NCBI RefSeq assembly: GCF_001039355.2 | Contig: NW_019774624.1 | Location: 682,726-746,725 of the forward strand | Origin: Lingula anatina | Taxonomy: Eukaryota > Brachiopoda > Lingulata > Lingulida > Lingulidae | Length of the DNA stretch: 64,000 nt | Direction: 5' to 3' | Shown: one piece after another, positions 49,501-60,700 of the stretch | Numbering within the stretch: the stretch's first letter is position 1 | Layout: the number at the start of each line of letters is the position of its first letter | The notes under the pieces: model-generated | Told to the model about the DNA's origin: nothing | The model's database searches: none | What the model saw: the letters and a program-made list of their open reading frames with translations, nothing else | Made by a program: the position numbers and the translations under genes

Positions 49501-52500
49501 GGTTCTTAATTTCATTTTCACAAATCCTGCAAATGAATGACAAAGTTTGAAGTTTGTACTTTTAGCAAGTCTTGATGATAAACAGTAAAAATCTTTATTT
49601 TAGGCATAATGTTTTAAAATAAGGTCTTGAGGTTACTCACCATAAGTTTCGTGTGAAGCCTTCAGTGTTTTTTGTCGAGACTTGCTTAAACTTTGTCATT
49701 TTCATGACAGTAAAAACTTTTACTGACTTTTGTCATTTTGATGCCAAATGTAGCTTGGATGTTTGGAGAAACAATACAGATAAAACTCCTGTGTGTATAG
49801 AAGTTAATCAAACAGTGCCACATCTTATATCCACAGAATTGTTTTTAGGAAAAGAAAAACAAGCTGGAAGAACTTTGGCTTAGTTTCTTCTAGCATGTTG
49901 TATGGTGTCACAACCAGCACAACAGTGACAAGTTTGTCACAACTAACAGAATGTAGCAAACTCTTGCCACCACTAGTATTGTTAGAGCACTATAGTTTTC
50001 AGCTGATTACAAAGTAATTTAACACCATAGACTAAAGTGTTCATTTTGTTTCAGAAGTAGGAATGAATGGAGACATGGGACACAGTGACTTACAGTCAAG
50101 ATCTAATACAGGCAATGCCGTTTCAGATATACAGAACAAAGCCCTGAATCTGGTATGTTATAGATCACAAATATATAGCATAACATCTTACTGTGATAGG
50201 ATTTCCAAAACTTTTTGTATGTGTTGAATTATCTGAAACAGTGCATTATAATTTAGAACCTGGCTGACTGGAATCAGAAATAGCATGGTCCTGCTTAGGT
50301 GAATGGAAGACTTAATGCAGAATTTAAAAAAAATTGGTGCAGTAAGGGACCTTTTGTGACCAGTTCCTCTGGTGGCACTTAAAAACTTACTTTTTAAGGC
50401 ACTGTTGTTCTTAAGGATAATGTTAGCCTTTGTCAAGAACTCCTTATTTACTAGATTACATACATTCTTTTCAATAACAGATAAATCTTCAGTATTCAGG
50501 GACTAAATTAAGGATATTGTTATCTTTTATTATTGTCCAGGTACTAAAAATGAGTTTTTTTCTACGTCTAATTATTTAATAATTCATGTCTTTTTGCTGA
50601 TTTAAAACAATGTTTTGCAATGAGAGATATAAATGCCAATATTTTATATTTTTGAAGGCATTTTCATTGCTTTAAATCATCACAAACATAGATGCATTTT
50701 AATTAGATGCATGAAAAATCTCTTTTTTGGTATCTGGATGATAATAAAGGCTTACAATATCTTTAACATGTATTTTCCTTGTGACAGAGGCACCCAAGTA
50801 GATTTTGGTTGTTACTTTGAGAGTATTCACATTGAGAAGAGCCATACCCATTATTGAGGTCTCGGCCTTGCTAGACCTCGGTTCTTCTCAATGTGAATGC
50901 TCTCTTAGAGTACAAAACTTGAGACCCCAGTTGAGTAGACGCTTAATATTACTGTGACAATTTAAGTACTTTAGTTTGTTACTTATAATGGTTTCACATT
51001 TTTTCTAACAGACCACACTTGTGAACCCTTCCCAGACTCAAACAAGCATGGCTCAGACACAGGCACTGTTTGTCCAGAACTTACAGCCACAGTTTGCTAT
51101 AGCACAGCCTGGGTTCATCATCAGCAACCAGTTTGGTCAACAGGTAGTATGGTCACTGGGATATGTTAGAACAACTCTTGCAAGATAAGGTTTTATAAAG
51201 AAGAGATTTATGAAGAAAAACTTGTTTACTATGAAGCTGACCAATTGTTTGCAACTCATGTCTGGATAAATTTGACAGTGAAAAAATTAAAAAAATTCTT
51301 GTTTCACACCTCAGCTCTCCATGGGTGCTGCAGGAGCCTTTGCAGGTATCCAGATCACTCCTCAACAACTACAACAACTGCAAGAATTACAACAACAGCA
51401 GCAGCAACTTTTACAACAACAGCAGCAAGGACAACAACAAGGACAACAACAGATAGTGCAACAACAACCTCACCAAAACCAGCCACAGGGTCAGCAACAG
51501 CAACAACAGCAGTCCCAGCAGCAACCAGCTGTATTATCCACAAGTCAACCTAATATACAGGTAATAGATCAGCAACCGGCTGTGTGGTGGCACAAATTGT
51601 CGCTGGCACAAATTGTCGTCCTTAGGTGGTGACAAATTGTGTAGTTATTGATGGCACAAATTGTCGCCGGCACTAATTGTCGACCTTAGGTGGCAACAAA
51701 CTGTGTATGCATAGGCCGCACAATTTGTTGCCCTGCACAAATTGTCACCAGTTACAATAATGTATACAATAACTTCTGTGCGCACATACAAATGAAGGGT
51801 TCGCTAGCAAAAGTAAATAAATCCAGTCCGACAAGTGACCCATTTGAATGAATGCGCCACCCTGCTGCTTTAGCACTAGTTAATTAATGTTAAATAAATT
51901 AATTAATTTGTGCCGTCAATGCCTACACAATTTGTCTCCACCTAAGGACGACAATTTGTGGCGGAGACAATTTGTGCTGTCACACGGCTGTATTATCCAC
52001 AAGTCAACCTAATATACAGGTAATAGATCAGCCAGGAGGAGAGCAGTTATTATGCCAGTATTGAGCAGGGGAGTAATAATGATTGAGTTTTTTTCTTGAA
52101 ATTTAATTGTAGATTAAAGTTACTGTACTTCTGTAGATAGATACTGTAGATAAATTAGGGTGGTTTAGGCACAATTCAACAACTGAAATCAGCAACCAGT
52201 TGGATTGGGTTCTGTCAGGTAGATATTCATGGAAACTTATCAGACTAGTTTGCTGTTCTTCTCCATGTTGTAAAGGAAATAATCTCAGGAAGGAAATACA
52301 ACAAGTGGTTACTACTGCTGTTGATTGCAAAGGCCCAAAGGAATAAATTAAGGGGATTAAAAATTCCTAACAAACAGATCTTAATAGCATTTTTGATTAA
52401 TAAATATGTAGTCCATGGGACATTTTTAAATTAAGTTATTAGTGTGTTATTCTGTGTTCAGGATGCTCTCCCCACCGTGTCAAAGTTATAGGTATGTGTT

Positions 52501-55500
52501 ATTGTGTTCAGGGTGCTCTTCTTACTTTGTCAAAGTTATAGGTATGTGTTATTGTGTTCAGGATGCTCTTCTTACTTTGTCAAAGTTATAGGTATGTAAT
52601 ATTGTGTTCAGGATGCTCTCCCTACTTTGTCAAAGTTATAAGTATGTGATATTGTGTTCAGGGTGCTCTTCCTACTGTGTCTGTCCAGCAGCCCTTACAG
52701 ACACAGCCACAGGTGATGGCCGTGGCCCAGCCTGGACAAGGGGGCCAGCAGTTACAGCAGTTTGTTCTCCTCAACCCAGCCCAGCTACCTCCATCAGTCC
52801 AGCCACAGTTCCTGGTCCCTAACCAACAGGTGAGCACAACACTTGCCACAGAACACAGCTACTGCTGCTCATTACCAGAGTCAATTCTTGGGAAGATTTC
52901 TTGGATTTTATTCTGACTCAGTTACATCTATAAGTAGCAATAACAAAGGGAATTTTAGTATTTCAGGAGATTATTGAATTTCATGAGAAATTAATCCCTG
53001 TGTTTGCTTAGGTCATTATGTGCAATGTTTTGATTACTGAGATGTTGTCAGAAAAGTGATACTAAGTTTTTGTTCTTCACTCATATTGTTAAGTGCAAAC
53101 ACAAGAAAAAGAGTTATAAAGGAAAGCTGAGAAAATTATATGAATAAATTTACCATCTCTTACTGTATGAAAAAAAAATGTGCAATTTTTGTACCACGAT
53201 TTTTCAGGGACTGTTACAAGGTGTTACCATGGCGACCAGTGTCCCCTCTGTGATGGTTCCCAGCAGCAGTCAGTCCGCAGTGAGGACCCAGTCTCCAGCC
53301 ACCACCAGTACCGTGGCTAATACTCAGGCTGGCCTCACATCACCATTAGCTCTTAACCAGGTACCATTTGATGCTGGTTGTAGTGGGAGTGCATAAATAG
53401 TTGATGATCTTTTAAAGCATCTGCTTTGCTATAGTATACATAGAAATACAGAGAATAAAGTCTTTAGAGTTCAAACATTATAGCTCTGTTTTAAAATTAG
53501 TGATAGTAAGTTCAATTTTATATGTATTTTATATAATTATACCTTTAAGTAACTTTTAAAATTAGATTAGTAAGGTTATGATAATAGATATGTTTTCTTT
53601 AAAATTAATCTATTTTTACCGTAATGAAGTGTTTCTGTATGTTTTTGCTGAGAATTAAGAATCTTGGACTAGCCATGATGCATGCACATATTTCACCACT
53701 ACCTGTGAATGGTGTCATATTTGTGAAGTCACTGAGTACATACTGAGAACTGAAAAGCTACTGTGTTGGCAGATCCAGGGATGGAAAGGGGCAGTGGGAC
53801 ACAAACTAATAAATGACCTCTTTATTTGTAGTTCAAAAAGAGAGAAAATATATGTGTATAATCTTGTGCGCGTGTGTGTGTATGTGCTTGTGTATCTGTG
53901 TGTGTGTGTGAGTATCTGTGTGTGTGTGCGCGCGCACACACACATTGGCCTCCCCTCTGATATCTCTGGATCAGCCAATAGCACTCTAACCCAATGTTCT
54001 CGTAATACTAAATTTGCTCTAAATAACAGCAGGAGTACTAGTTGACATGATTTTTTTTAATGAATTATCTAAGATATTAAAAATCAGGTTGTAACACATT
54101 GATGAAACTTATTCTTGCAAATATGAACCTGGTTTACAGAATTCAGAATATATATGCTACTTACAGGAGACCCTATTCTGGGGAAGACACTTAACCTTCA
54201 TTAAAAGTATAGACTAACCCTACATTTTAAGCAGATTATTAATTCTGTAACATCAGTCTCATGGGCATTAATATCAGTTAGTGTAGTAGAACAAGTATTT
54301 TCCCTAAATTGCATAAAATGCAATGTATGCATTAATACTTGGATAGATTCCCTTGCATTTGCAGCAGCATATTGGCAGGTATTATGTACACAAAAGAGGG
54401 ATAACATAGCTAGGTACCTGTGAAAATAGACAACCATTTAAATTTTCTCTTATAGATAAGCCCTCTCTGTTAGAAAACGTTTCTCATTTTCCACTTAAGC
54501 ATTCCCTTGTTCAGCATGTAAAACAATTTTATAAGACATGTCAAAATTAAATTTCTAGATGGTTCTTACTTTCAGTTTTGATACTGCATAAGACACTCCA
54601 GTTGTAACCTCTTCTAAATTTTATCTTTTTGATTCCAAAACTTAGCTATAAATATAATATTAACTAATCAGTCCAGATCTTAGAGCTAACATCCAGTGGT
54701 GCCATTTATTGGTGAATCTTACCCTGCTTTGTATGGCTTTATTTATATCAGCCTGAAGAGAGCTGTGAACTTGACGACCTTGAGCGCTTTGCTAGGCTTT
54801 TCAAACAACAGCGGACAAGGCTAGGTAATGTATTAGATAAATGTGATCGGCAGCAACCCTTTCGGGTATCTACAGAGCTGCTCGCAAGTTACACACAAAG
54901 AAGGGAAGTAGATGGTCTATCAAAGCTAATCTTGATATAGGCTCACTGTGGCAGCTCCTCTCCCCCCTACCCCTACCGCTACCCCTCCCCTCTTGAAGCT
55001 AGCCCTAGAATTTGAGGACCATGAGTCTTGAGGTGTCCCTCACACTTTTGAGGGTGGACCTCCTGCCCTAGCCATGGTACAGGGATGATCAACAGTGTCT
55101 TCTCTCCTGCAAGCTATATATTCTGGAAAACGTGGTATGATATGATGTGGTGGGTTTTTGTTGTACTAGGTTATGTACTTAAATAAGGAAAACTTTGTCT
55201 TGTTCCTCTAACAGCAACAAGATGAAAATATTGACCTAGAAGAACTAGAACAATTTGCAAAGACATTCAAACGGCGGAGAATAGAATTGGGTAAGCAATG
55301 CTTGTGATGTTTAAATGGATGATGACAGGAGGTGTATTCAGTTTTATGTTTTTGTTTAAAAAAAGATACTACTGGAAAAAATATTTCTTACATATGTGCA
55401 GAGTGTCAAGTTCCTATTTTTTCCTATTTTTTGGTGATATTCCTTTTTTTATTTTCATCTTTTTTCCTATTTTTTGGCCTGGAAATTGTGTTTAACTTAT

Positions 55501-57758
55501 GTGTCAAGTCATGTAGGTTATCAGAAAATAAGATGTGAATACCTTGGTCAATATTGAACTGTTTGTGAAAGTTTTGAAAAATTTGGCAAAGGCATTGGCC
55601 AGCAGCACTTAGGTCTACATGCCCTGGTAAAGTACAGTGCAGGAAGGTGAGGAGATTACACAAAACTTCAGGTAACGTTGCATGTTTTGATGCCTATGTA
55701 TGGAACATACTGAAGTCTTTTGGCTGGCATCTGACTAAACCTGCTACTTGTGACTTGTGGTATTCTTGACCAGTGGGATGCCATGTCTGAATTCATCAAA
55801 ATGTTGCCAAAGGATGTGAAGAAAGCATCATAACCCGTCAACTACACAAGAACAACTATGATAAAATTGTGTGATTGTTAAGATACTTGTTGAAAACTTG
55901 TCCCCTCACCTTCCTATTTGGCACGTTTCGCACCAGAGATTGTCCAGCGTGCATCACTCCCCAACGGATATGCAATATGAACTGAGATTATACAAATACA
56001 TTATTTTGATTAATTTTGAAGCTTTCTATCTATTTTTCTTTTGATTATGTTAATTCAATGAAAATATATGTGTATGTTGGTTTGAAATAGGATTAATGCT
56101 TGTATCCTATTTGTTATTTTTATTTAATATTTATTTATTTATTTTTTGGACTTAGAATCTCCGAAAGCTCCAATGAGCAGTTCCTCATATCATCTGAAAA
56201 ATAGTTCAGAGTTGAGAAAAAGAACCCAAATATAAATAATGAGAGAGCCAGTGAATGTTCACACAATGAAATTGTGGTTTAGATTGTGAATTTAACATTC
56301 ACGCTTACAAATCCACAGCTCATAAAACACAAATTGCATTTATTGTTCATGAAGCCTGAAAAATCGAAAGCAAAACAGTCAGTAGTAGGAACAAAAAAAG
56401 TTGTCCATTAAAAAATTTGATTATTCACTGGTTAAGAAAATTAAAAAATGTTAAAGCATGTTTTCGTCAGTTAACATGATTGTTTTTACTACGGAAGCAC
56501 AATGTATGATATGTATGTCCCTTTCAAACAGATATGTTACAGTTACAGGACTGAATATTGGTAACTTATTACTTTCTGTTGCTGTCTTAAAGTTTGTTAG
56601 ACAAATGTTTGTTGTTACACTAAATAATGTTTATTACGGAGTGTTGGGAGGCCATCTTTCTTATAAAATAATACCTATTTTTCCTAATCTTTTGTAGTAA
56701 AATACCCATTTCCTTACCTATTTTATTGAATATTTTTTCCCATTTTGCTGAAAGGTATATTACAACTTGACATCCTGTACTTGATATATCCACTAGAAGG
56801 TTTATGGCAATCTCGGTGCAAATTTTTCCTAATAATTTAAAACAAAGAAATTTAAAGATGGGAGAGAGAGCTCCTAATGTGAAAGTGTTGTTTCTTTGTG
56901 ATCAGGTCATTGTGGTGTCATCAGCTTGTGTAACCTTGCAAGATATCATTCCACACATGTAACTTTATATTATTCTTTCCAGGGTTTACTCAGGGAGATG
57001 TGGGCCTGGCCATGGGAAAATTATATGGCAACGATTTCAGCCAGACAACAATATCCAGGTTTGAGGCCCTAAACCTCAGTTTTAAAAACATGTGTAAGTT
57101 AAAACCTCTCCTACAAAAATGGCTTGAGGATGCTGACCAGCTGACCAATAATCCATCTGCACTGACTGCCGGGTCGTCACCAGTTACACCAGAGTCCATT
57201 GGGCGACGGCGGAAGAAGCGCACAAGTATTGAGACCACTATTCGTGTCTCCCTTGAAAAGAGCTTCCTACAGAACCCAAAACCCACCTCAGAGGAGATCT
57301 CTATTCTGGCAGACTCAATGAACATGGAGAAAGAGGTGGTCAGGGTATGGTTTTGCAACAGGAGACAGAAAGAGAAAAGGATCAATCCACCATCCAACAC
57401 CTTGATGAACCACACATCACTGAGCATGCCCAGTCCACTTCCTCCCATCAGCCCCACATCCATCATGGCGCACACGTGTCTACCTACAAGCATTGCTACG
57501 CCTTCATCACTGGGCCTCACAAATCATGGGTCCCATCCTGTCAACCTGATTAATACCTCCCAAGTGTCTAATAATAATAATAATATTAACTCACAAGTGA
57601 CCAGTGCTTCCCCAATTATCACTACTGAACTAAACACTGCTGGCCTGAACACCACTGACTTGACCACAGCTGGTATGACCACAATGGCCAATGTTGGCCT
57701 GTCTGCTGGCAATCAGCATATTAACTCTGTAGCTGAGGAGAGAGCGGAACCAACTTGA
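28557..57758 (+). CDS. POU2F1: POU-domain transcription factor, Oct-1/POU2F class
   Basis: Exons: 28557-28584 (MAETANQKP), 41033-41089, 46294-46391, 47245-47376, 47548-47793, 52662-52829, 53208-53360, then either 54752-54824 or 55215-55290, then 56983-57758. The third to fifth exons recur at 50055-50152, 51012-51143 and 51315-51560. Counting that set once, the protein is 576 or 577 aa. Phases match throughout. The N-terminal half is Gln-rich (poly-Q runs in exon 5; [12 protein letters not shown] in exon 6, matching Oct-1 LQQFVLVHP). The POU-specific domain spans about residues 297-370 ([20 protein letters not shown], identical to Oct-1), and the POU homeodomain about 393-452 ([10 protein letters not shown]...[14 protein letters not shown]). 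It binds the octamer ATGCAAAT in the nucleus and activates housekeeping and tissue genes (family knowledge). The Ser/Thr/Asn-rich tail includes an AAT-repeat-coded poly-Asn. Further small exons may be hidden in the 12.4 kb first intron. AATAAA at 57803 is the first polyadenylation signal. Confidence 0.92.
30563..31310. mobile_element. Non-autonomous TIR element, 748 bp
   Basis: The left end AGTGCCGAATAATAGTGCC is matched in reverse complement by the right end (GGCACTTTTATTCGGCACT). Inside each end the motif GGCAC..TTATTA with TTTTTCC/GGAAAAATTT spacers is repeated several times in opposite orientation on the two sides. No transposase frame. Family not identified. Confidence 0.7.
34200..34753. 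mobile_element. Non-autonomous DNA transposon (MITE), 554 bp
   Basis: Terminal inverted repeats TACCCCGTTCTCACTAC (left) and GTAGTGTGAACGGGGTA (right) are clear. The interior has several subterminal inverted motifs (ATGCGCATT, AATCCGAAT/ATTCGAATT, TTATCCGGATAA) and no transposase frame. CCCGTTCACACTAC-type ends are typical of cut-and-paste DNA elements; superfamily not settled. Confidence 0.75.
35585..35725. repeat. About 3.5 copies of a ~43-bp tandem repeat
   Basis: Unit: AGCCCAGGGTATTGGGTGAG ACACAGTAAGGTAGCTGT-(T/C)A. The first two copies are nearly identical, the later ones diverged and partial. Intronic minisatellite. Confidence 0.85.
36243..36960 (-). mobile_element. Dispersed repeat with a conserved open-frame end, copy 1
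   Basis: On the minus strand, a frame at 36685-36362 ends ...[19 protein letters not shown]...DKHRF then stop. The same protein end, with substitutions and the same stop position, is encoded at about 62620-62719 on the plus strand. Nucleotide similarity extends beyond the frame on both sides (for example GGGAAAATTGCCGTTTACTCCAGGAAAATCC). The shared stop and frame suggest the tail of a protein encoded by a transposable element; I do not recognise the family. A local hairpin of TTAAAATCTC/GAGATTTTAA repeats lies at about 36742-36816. Confidence 0.6.
41777..42068. mobile_element. Foldback MITE, 292 bp, in POU intron 2
   Basis: The element is palindromic along nearly its whole length. It starts AGAATGAGTAGAGCCGAGTG and ends CTCGGCTCTTCTCATTCT; GGTGGATCACATGAGAGGAAGAC pairs with GTCTTCCTTTCATGTAGGTC, and ATGGTCTCT...with AGAGACCAT. 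The transcript would fold into one long hairpin of more than 100 base pairs. No coding capacity. Confidence 0.8.
44860..48103 (+). repeat. Duplicated block, copy A (three POU exons)
   Basis: This 3.24 kb segment matches 48614-51819 base for base apart from scattered substitutions and short indels (for example a 10-base insertion in copy B near 49696 and a 51-base tandem unit extra in copy A at 47794-47844). It carries the exons 46294-46391, 47245-47376 and 47548-47793. Coding sequence differs only silently between copies at the places I compared. Confidence 0.93.
47052..47137. repeat. Hairpin element upstream of the Q-rich exons (copy A; copy B at 50819-50904)
   Basis: GAGAGTATTCACATCAAGAAGAGCC is followed 36 bases later by its near reverse complement GGCTCTTCTCAATGTGAATACTCTC. 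The arms share the GGCTCTTCTCA motif with the foldback MITE at 41777-42068, so it may be a related element. Confidence 0.7.
48613..48613. other. Ambiguous base N at a probable contig join
   Basis: The only N in the window. Sequence to its left (48104-48612) has no counterpart in copy B, while sequence to its right starts copy B at its first matching base. It therefore marks a junction rather than a random low-quality call. Confidence 0.85.
48614..51819 (+). repeat. Duplicated block, copy B (three POU exons)
   Basis: It begins at the base after the N and repeats copy A through the exons 50055-50152, 51012-51143 and 51315-51560. If both copies were real and both spliced in, the protein would gain a second in-frame set of 158-159 residues. 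Reading frame does not forbid this, because the set adds a multiple of three within phase-compatible junctions only if the first copy exon is re-entered in phase 1, which the phase 0 end of 47793 does not provide; so tandem inclusion would shift the frame. Confidence 0.9.
51582..51985. mobile_element. TIR element (MITE) inserted in an exon-end repeat; copy A starts at 47866
   Basis: The left end (GTGTGGTGGCACAAATTGTC...GTCCTTAGGTGG) and right end (CCACCTAAGGACGACAATTTGTG...GTGCTGTCACAC) are inverted repeats of about 47 bases. CACAAATTGTCG occurs several more times inside. GGCT flanks both ends and could be the target duplication. The same element starts at 47866 in copy A, but its right end is not found before the N. 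Confidence 0.8.
52444..52661 (+). repeat. 50-bp tandem array of splice-acceptor/exon-start units
   Basis: Four complete units plus the real exon edge. Each unit carries GTGTTCAG|G(A/G)TGCTCT, the same acceptor and first bases as the true exon at 52662, then about 20 bases and ATA(G/A)|GTATGT or AGTATGT, a donor-like site. The array arose by tandem duplication of the intron-exon border. Confidence 0.85.
53871..53942. repeat. (GT)n-rich microsatellite
   Basis: Interrupted GT/TGTATC run in the POU intron after 53360, ending in a short GCGCGCACACACACA stretch that can pair with the GT run as a hairpin. Confidence 0.85.
54752..54824 (+). other. Alternative POU-specific helix 1 exon, form A
   Basis: Flanked by TATATCAG and GTAATG, phase 0 in, phase 1 out. 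It encodes [20 protein letters not shown] followed by RTRLG, which aligns with the start of the Oct-1 POU-specific domain ([19 protein letters not shown]). It joins in phase to the common exon at 56983. It is more divergent from vertebrate Oct-1 than form B. Confidence 0.8.
54956..54995 (+). promoter_or_regulatory. Pyrimidine-rich tract between the alternative exons
   Basis: CTCCTCTCCCCCCTACCCCT and further C/T-rich sequence lie in the 390-base intron separating the two exons. Such tracts bind PTB-type or PCBP-type splicing regulators. A role in choosing between the exons is inference from position. Confidence 0.35.
55215..55290 (+). other. Alternative POU-specific helix 1 exon, form B
   Basis: Flanked by CTCTAACAG and GTAAGC, phase 0 in, phase 1 out. 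It encodes [20 protein letters not shown] then RRIELG, nearly the Oct-1 consensus. It joins in phase to 56983. Because both alternative exons enter in phase 0 and leave in phase 1, including both would shift the frame of the rest of the DNA-binding domain. Confidence 0.9.
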
Positions 57759-60700
57759 CTTGCACTTTAAAAGTCATTACTGTAAAATATATCTGTGTTG
57801 TCAATAAAGCAGGCTGTGCTTTGCAAGGTAATCCTAGCTGATTAGTTTTGAAAGTTCCAATGCGGTCAGATAATATATTTGGCCAGCAGTAGCAACACTG
57901 CTAGAGAGTTCACAAGTTACAAGACAATCTAGTGGGATTTCTTAATTTCTCATTGTAAGATTTCACAACTGCTTTCACTGAATGATTCTGGAGGCTTTGT
58001 GTATTCCTGTGGAAAAATTACCAAATATCAAAGACTGCACAGTGGCAGAATTTAGAAACTGTGACTCCATATGGTCACTTCACAGCCTGATTAGACCTAC
58101 TAGAGATCACCAAACAAAAGAGCACCTGGATGTCATGAATCACCTGTAAACTAGCTGTTACTGGACTGTTCCCATGTTGACCATGGACAGAGTGTGGCTA
58201 GTTGTGTATCACTGGTACACGTAGAACAGTGGAGTGTGATTTGTGATCAGTTTGTCCTATGATGGCAGGGGACTAAGGACAAACACTTGGACACTGTGTG
58301 CTGGAAGTATTGACAGCAAGGAATGACACCAGTCAAAGCAGTTGACATCAATCAGGTTCAAGGTGCTGGTGGTCTTGTTATTACTGGGATATGTGGCCCC
58401 AAGGGATTTTTGTATTAACTTTGATTTCTTCAAATGCTTTAAAGTATTTGATTTGATATTGCTTTAATTTAAAATAATTGCTCTGGATTTTTTTCCAATT
58501 GGGAAACACAGCCTAGAGAATGAACTTTGGAAAAATAATTCTGCAGATACTATAGTCTAGAAAAACATCTCCCACACAAATAGGTAAAGTTTTTGAGATG
58601 ATAATCTGCAGAACAGTGATGTCATTGTCTAAAACTCATGATGCATGTACCTTGTTATATGGCCTGTTAATAGCATAGGAAAGCCAGATATTGTGTGATG
58701 GAAGGTATGGACTACGTAGGAGGCAATTGGACTATATAAACAGGTGCCCTGTGACCTAGTCCCCTGACTGAATGATATTACCTGATATGATTATACATAG
58801 TGTAAAGCAAGTTTTCATATGGCTGAATTTTTCATATATCTCATTTTTTTCTCAGTATCACTTTTTGTTAGTTATTTATTTTTTTCATGTAAAGTTTTTT
58901 TAATTAACATTTTTGCATTTGTTAAATCTTTTTCACTAATGATGGAAAGTATTAAAGTTAACTCTTAAATATGGTTCAGTATATATTGCAAAATTAACCT
59001 TATGCTGTGAATTGAACACATGCATATATGTAAAATGGATATTTTTAGTTGGAGAAATAGCAACATTTCTCATAACCACATCTAAAATTAAGCATTTCAG
59101 CATTGAATTACATCTATAAGGATATCAGCAAACTAAATGTACAGTCATAAGAAACTATAAAAAAAGACTAAAAAAAAAGTACAAATCATATTTTGAATAA
59201 AATAGTACTAGCAGGCTCTAGGACATATTTCTATATTACAATCATTTATTTTAAAGGCACTTAATATGATATCAAGAAAGATGCATGTAGTATAGAGCTT
59301 TTTATGTGTACATGGGGATTTTGTAAATAGGTATGTTGGCTTCAGTGAGAAGCAAATTGTGCAAAATGTTTAGTATCATCCTTGTTATGTGCTTCGTGTA
59401 ATCCAAACTTTAGTTCTTAATCAGGTGTCATGCCTTGTTGATTTGTGTGTTGTCCTATAGTGGACTAGCATACAAAGCATAATAATATAAATATATTATG
59501 TTCCATTCCTTGGTTTATGATTGCTCATTACAACAACAGAAGTGACTTATCAGAACCCTAAAAGCTGTTGGTTACCCATAAAACCTAAATAGTTATATAC
59601 CCGAAGAAAGTTTCAATTTCTATGGAGAATGGAAGTTGAGATCTCACGTTTGATAAAAGTCTACTTGCAATCTGTATCATTCAAAACATTTGCTTTGACA
59701 GAATCCTTTTATTTCATCAGTTTGGTGATGTATTACAGTGCAATTTGTACACACAAAGCAAACTTAGAGGAAGTCTTACTTGTATAATGAAAATAGAAGT
59801 GCCTCTTCATTTTTTTTGGACAAATTTATCTGTAAAAAAAAAATAATAATAAAAAAAATAAAACCAAATATCTGAGGCAGTGGAAAAAAGGGCCCTTCAT
59901 CTACCTCCTGTTTCTTATGATGCAAATTTAATATCCAAGCAGGCTTTATATGTCTTTGGTGACATCATTCTGTATATGGATTACTATTATTGTTATTTCA
60001 ATATTGTATCATATAAAATTATCATTTTTAATCTTGCTTTTTTAAATGCAATATTCTCATTTACTTTCACTGCCTCCTTGCAACTGCTTAAATGAGTTGA
60101 TTTTTATGTACAGACAGATGTGTCTGTTCATGTAGCAATCACCTGTGTCTGTTGCCGCTGTCATCACTGTGCACTTTCTGTGTAATTTCAAACTTACAGT
60201 ACTGATGAATATTCATAAATCACAGGTTGAGTTTAAAAATTGGCTTGATTGGACCATTTTTAAAACAGTTATGCTATTTTTTCAAATTTTTATCCATCGT
60301 TATACATATGAAAACTGATTTTCCTTTTGTCTCCAAACTTGCAGAACTGATCAATATTTATAAAATACGGGTCATGTTCGAAAATTGGTTTGATTGGACC
60401 ATTTTACTAAAAATTGTGCTTTTTCTTAAGCAAATTGCATCTAAATGAAGAAAACATACTGGCACTGCCACTTCATTTGTTCTAATAGGAAAACTTAGTT
60501 TCTTTTTTTTTTTTTTAACTTTTAAGAATGAATCTTATGATTGATCTACAGCTCAAACTGGTAAAACCTGATTGGATTATTTTTCTTTCTTGAATTTATG
60601 CAATTTTTAGTGAAATTTTCATTTTTTTCGTATTCTGTTGTTTTTTTTTCTTCATTTTTCAATCACGCATTTTTAGGTGTGACCTTGTTAAAATGTGGTG

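Noticed and set aside
56990-57520. 176-codon open frame on the minus strand
   Set aside because: Antisense shadow of the POU domain and homeodomain exon.
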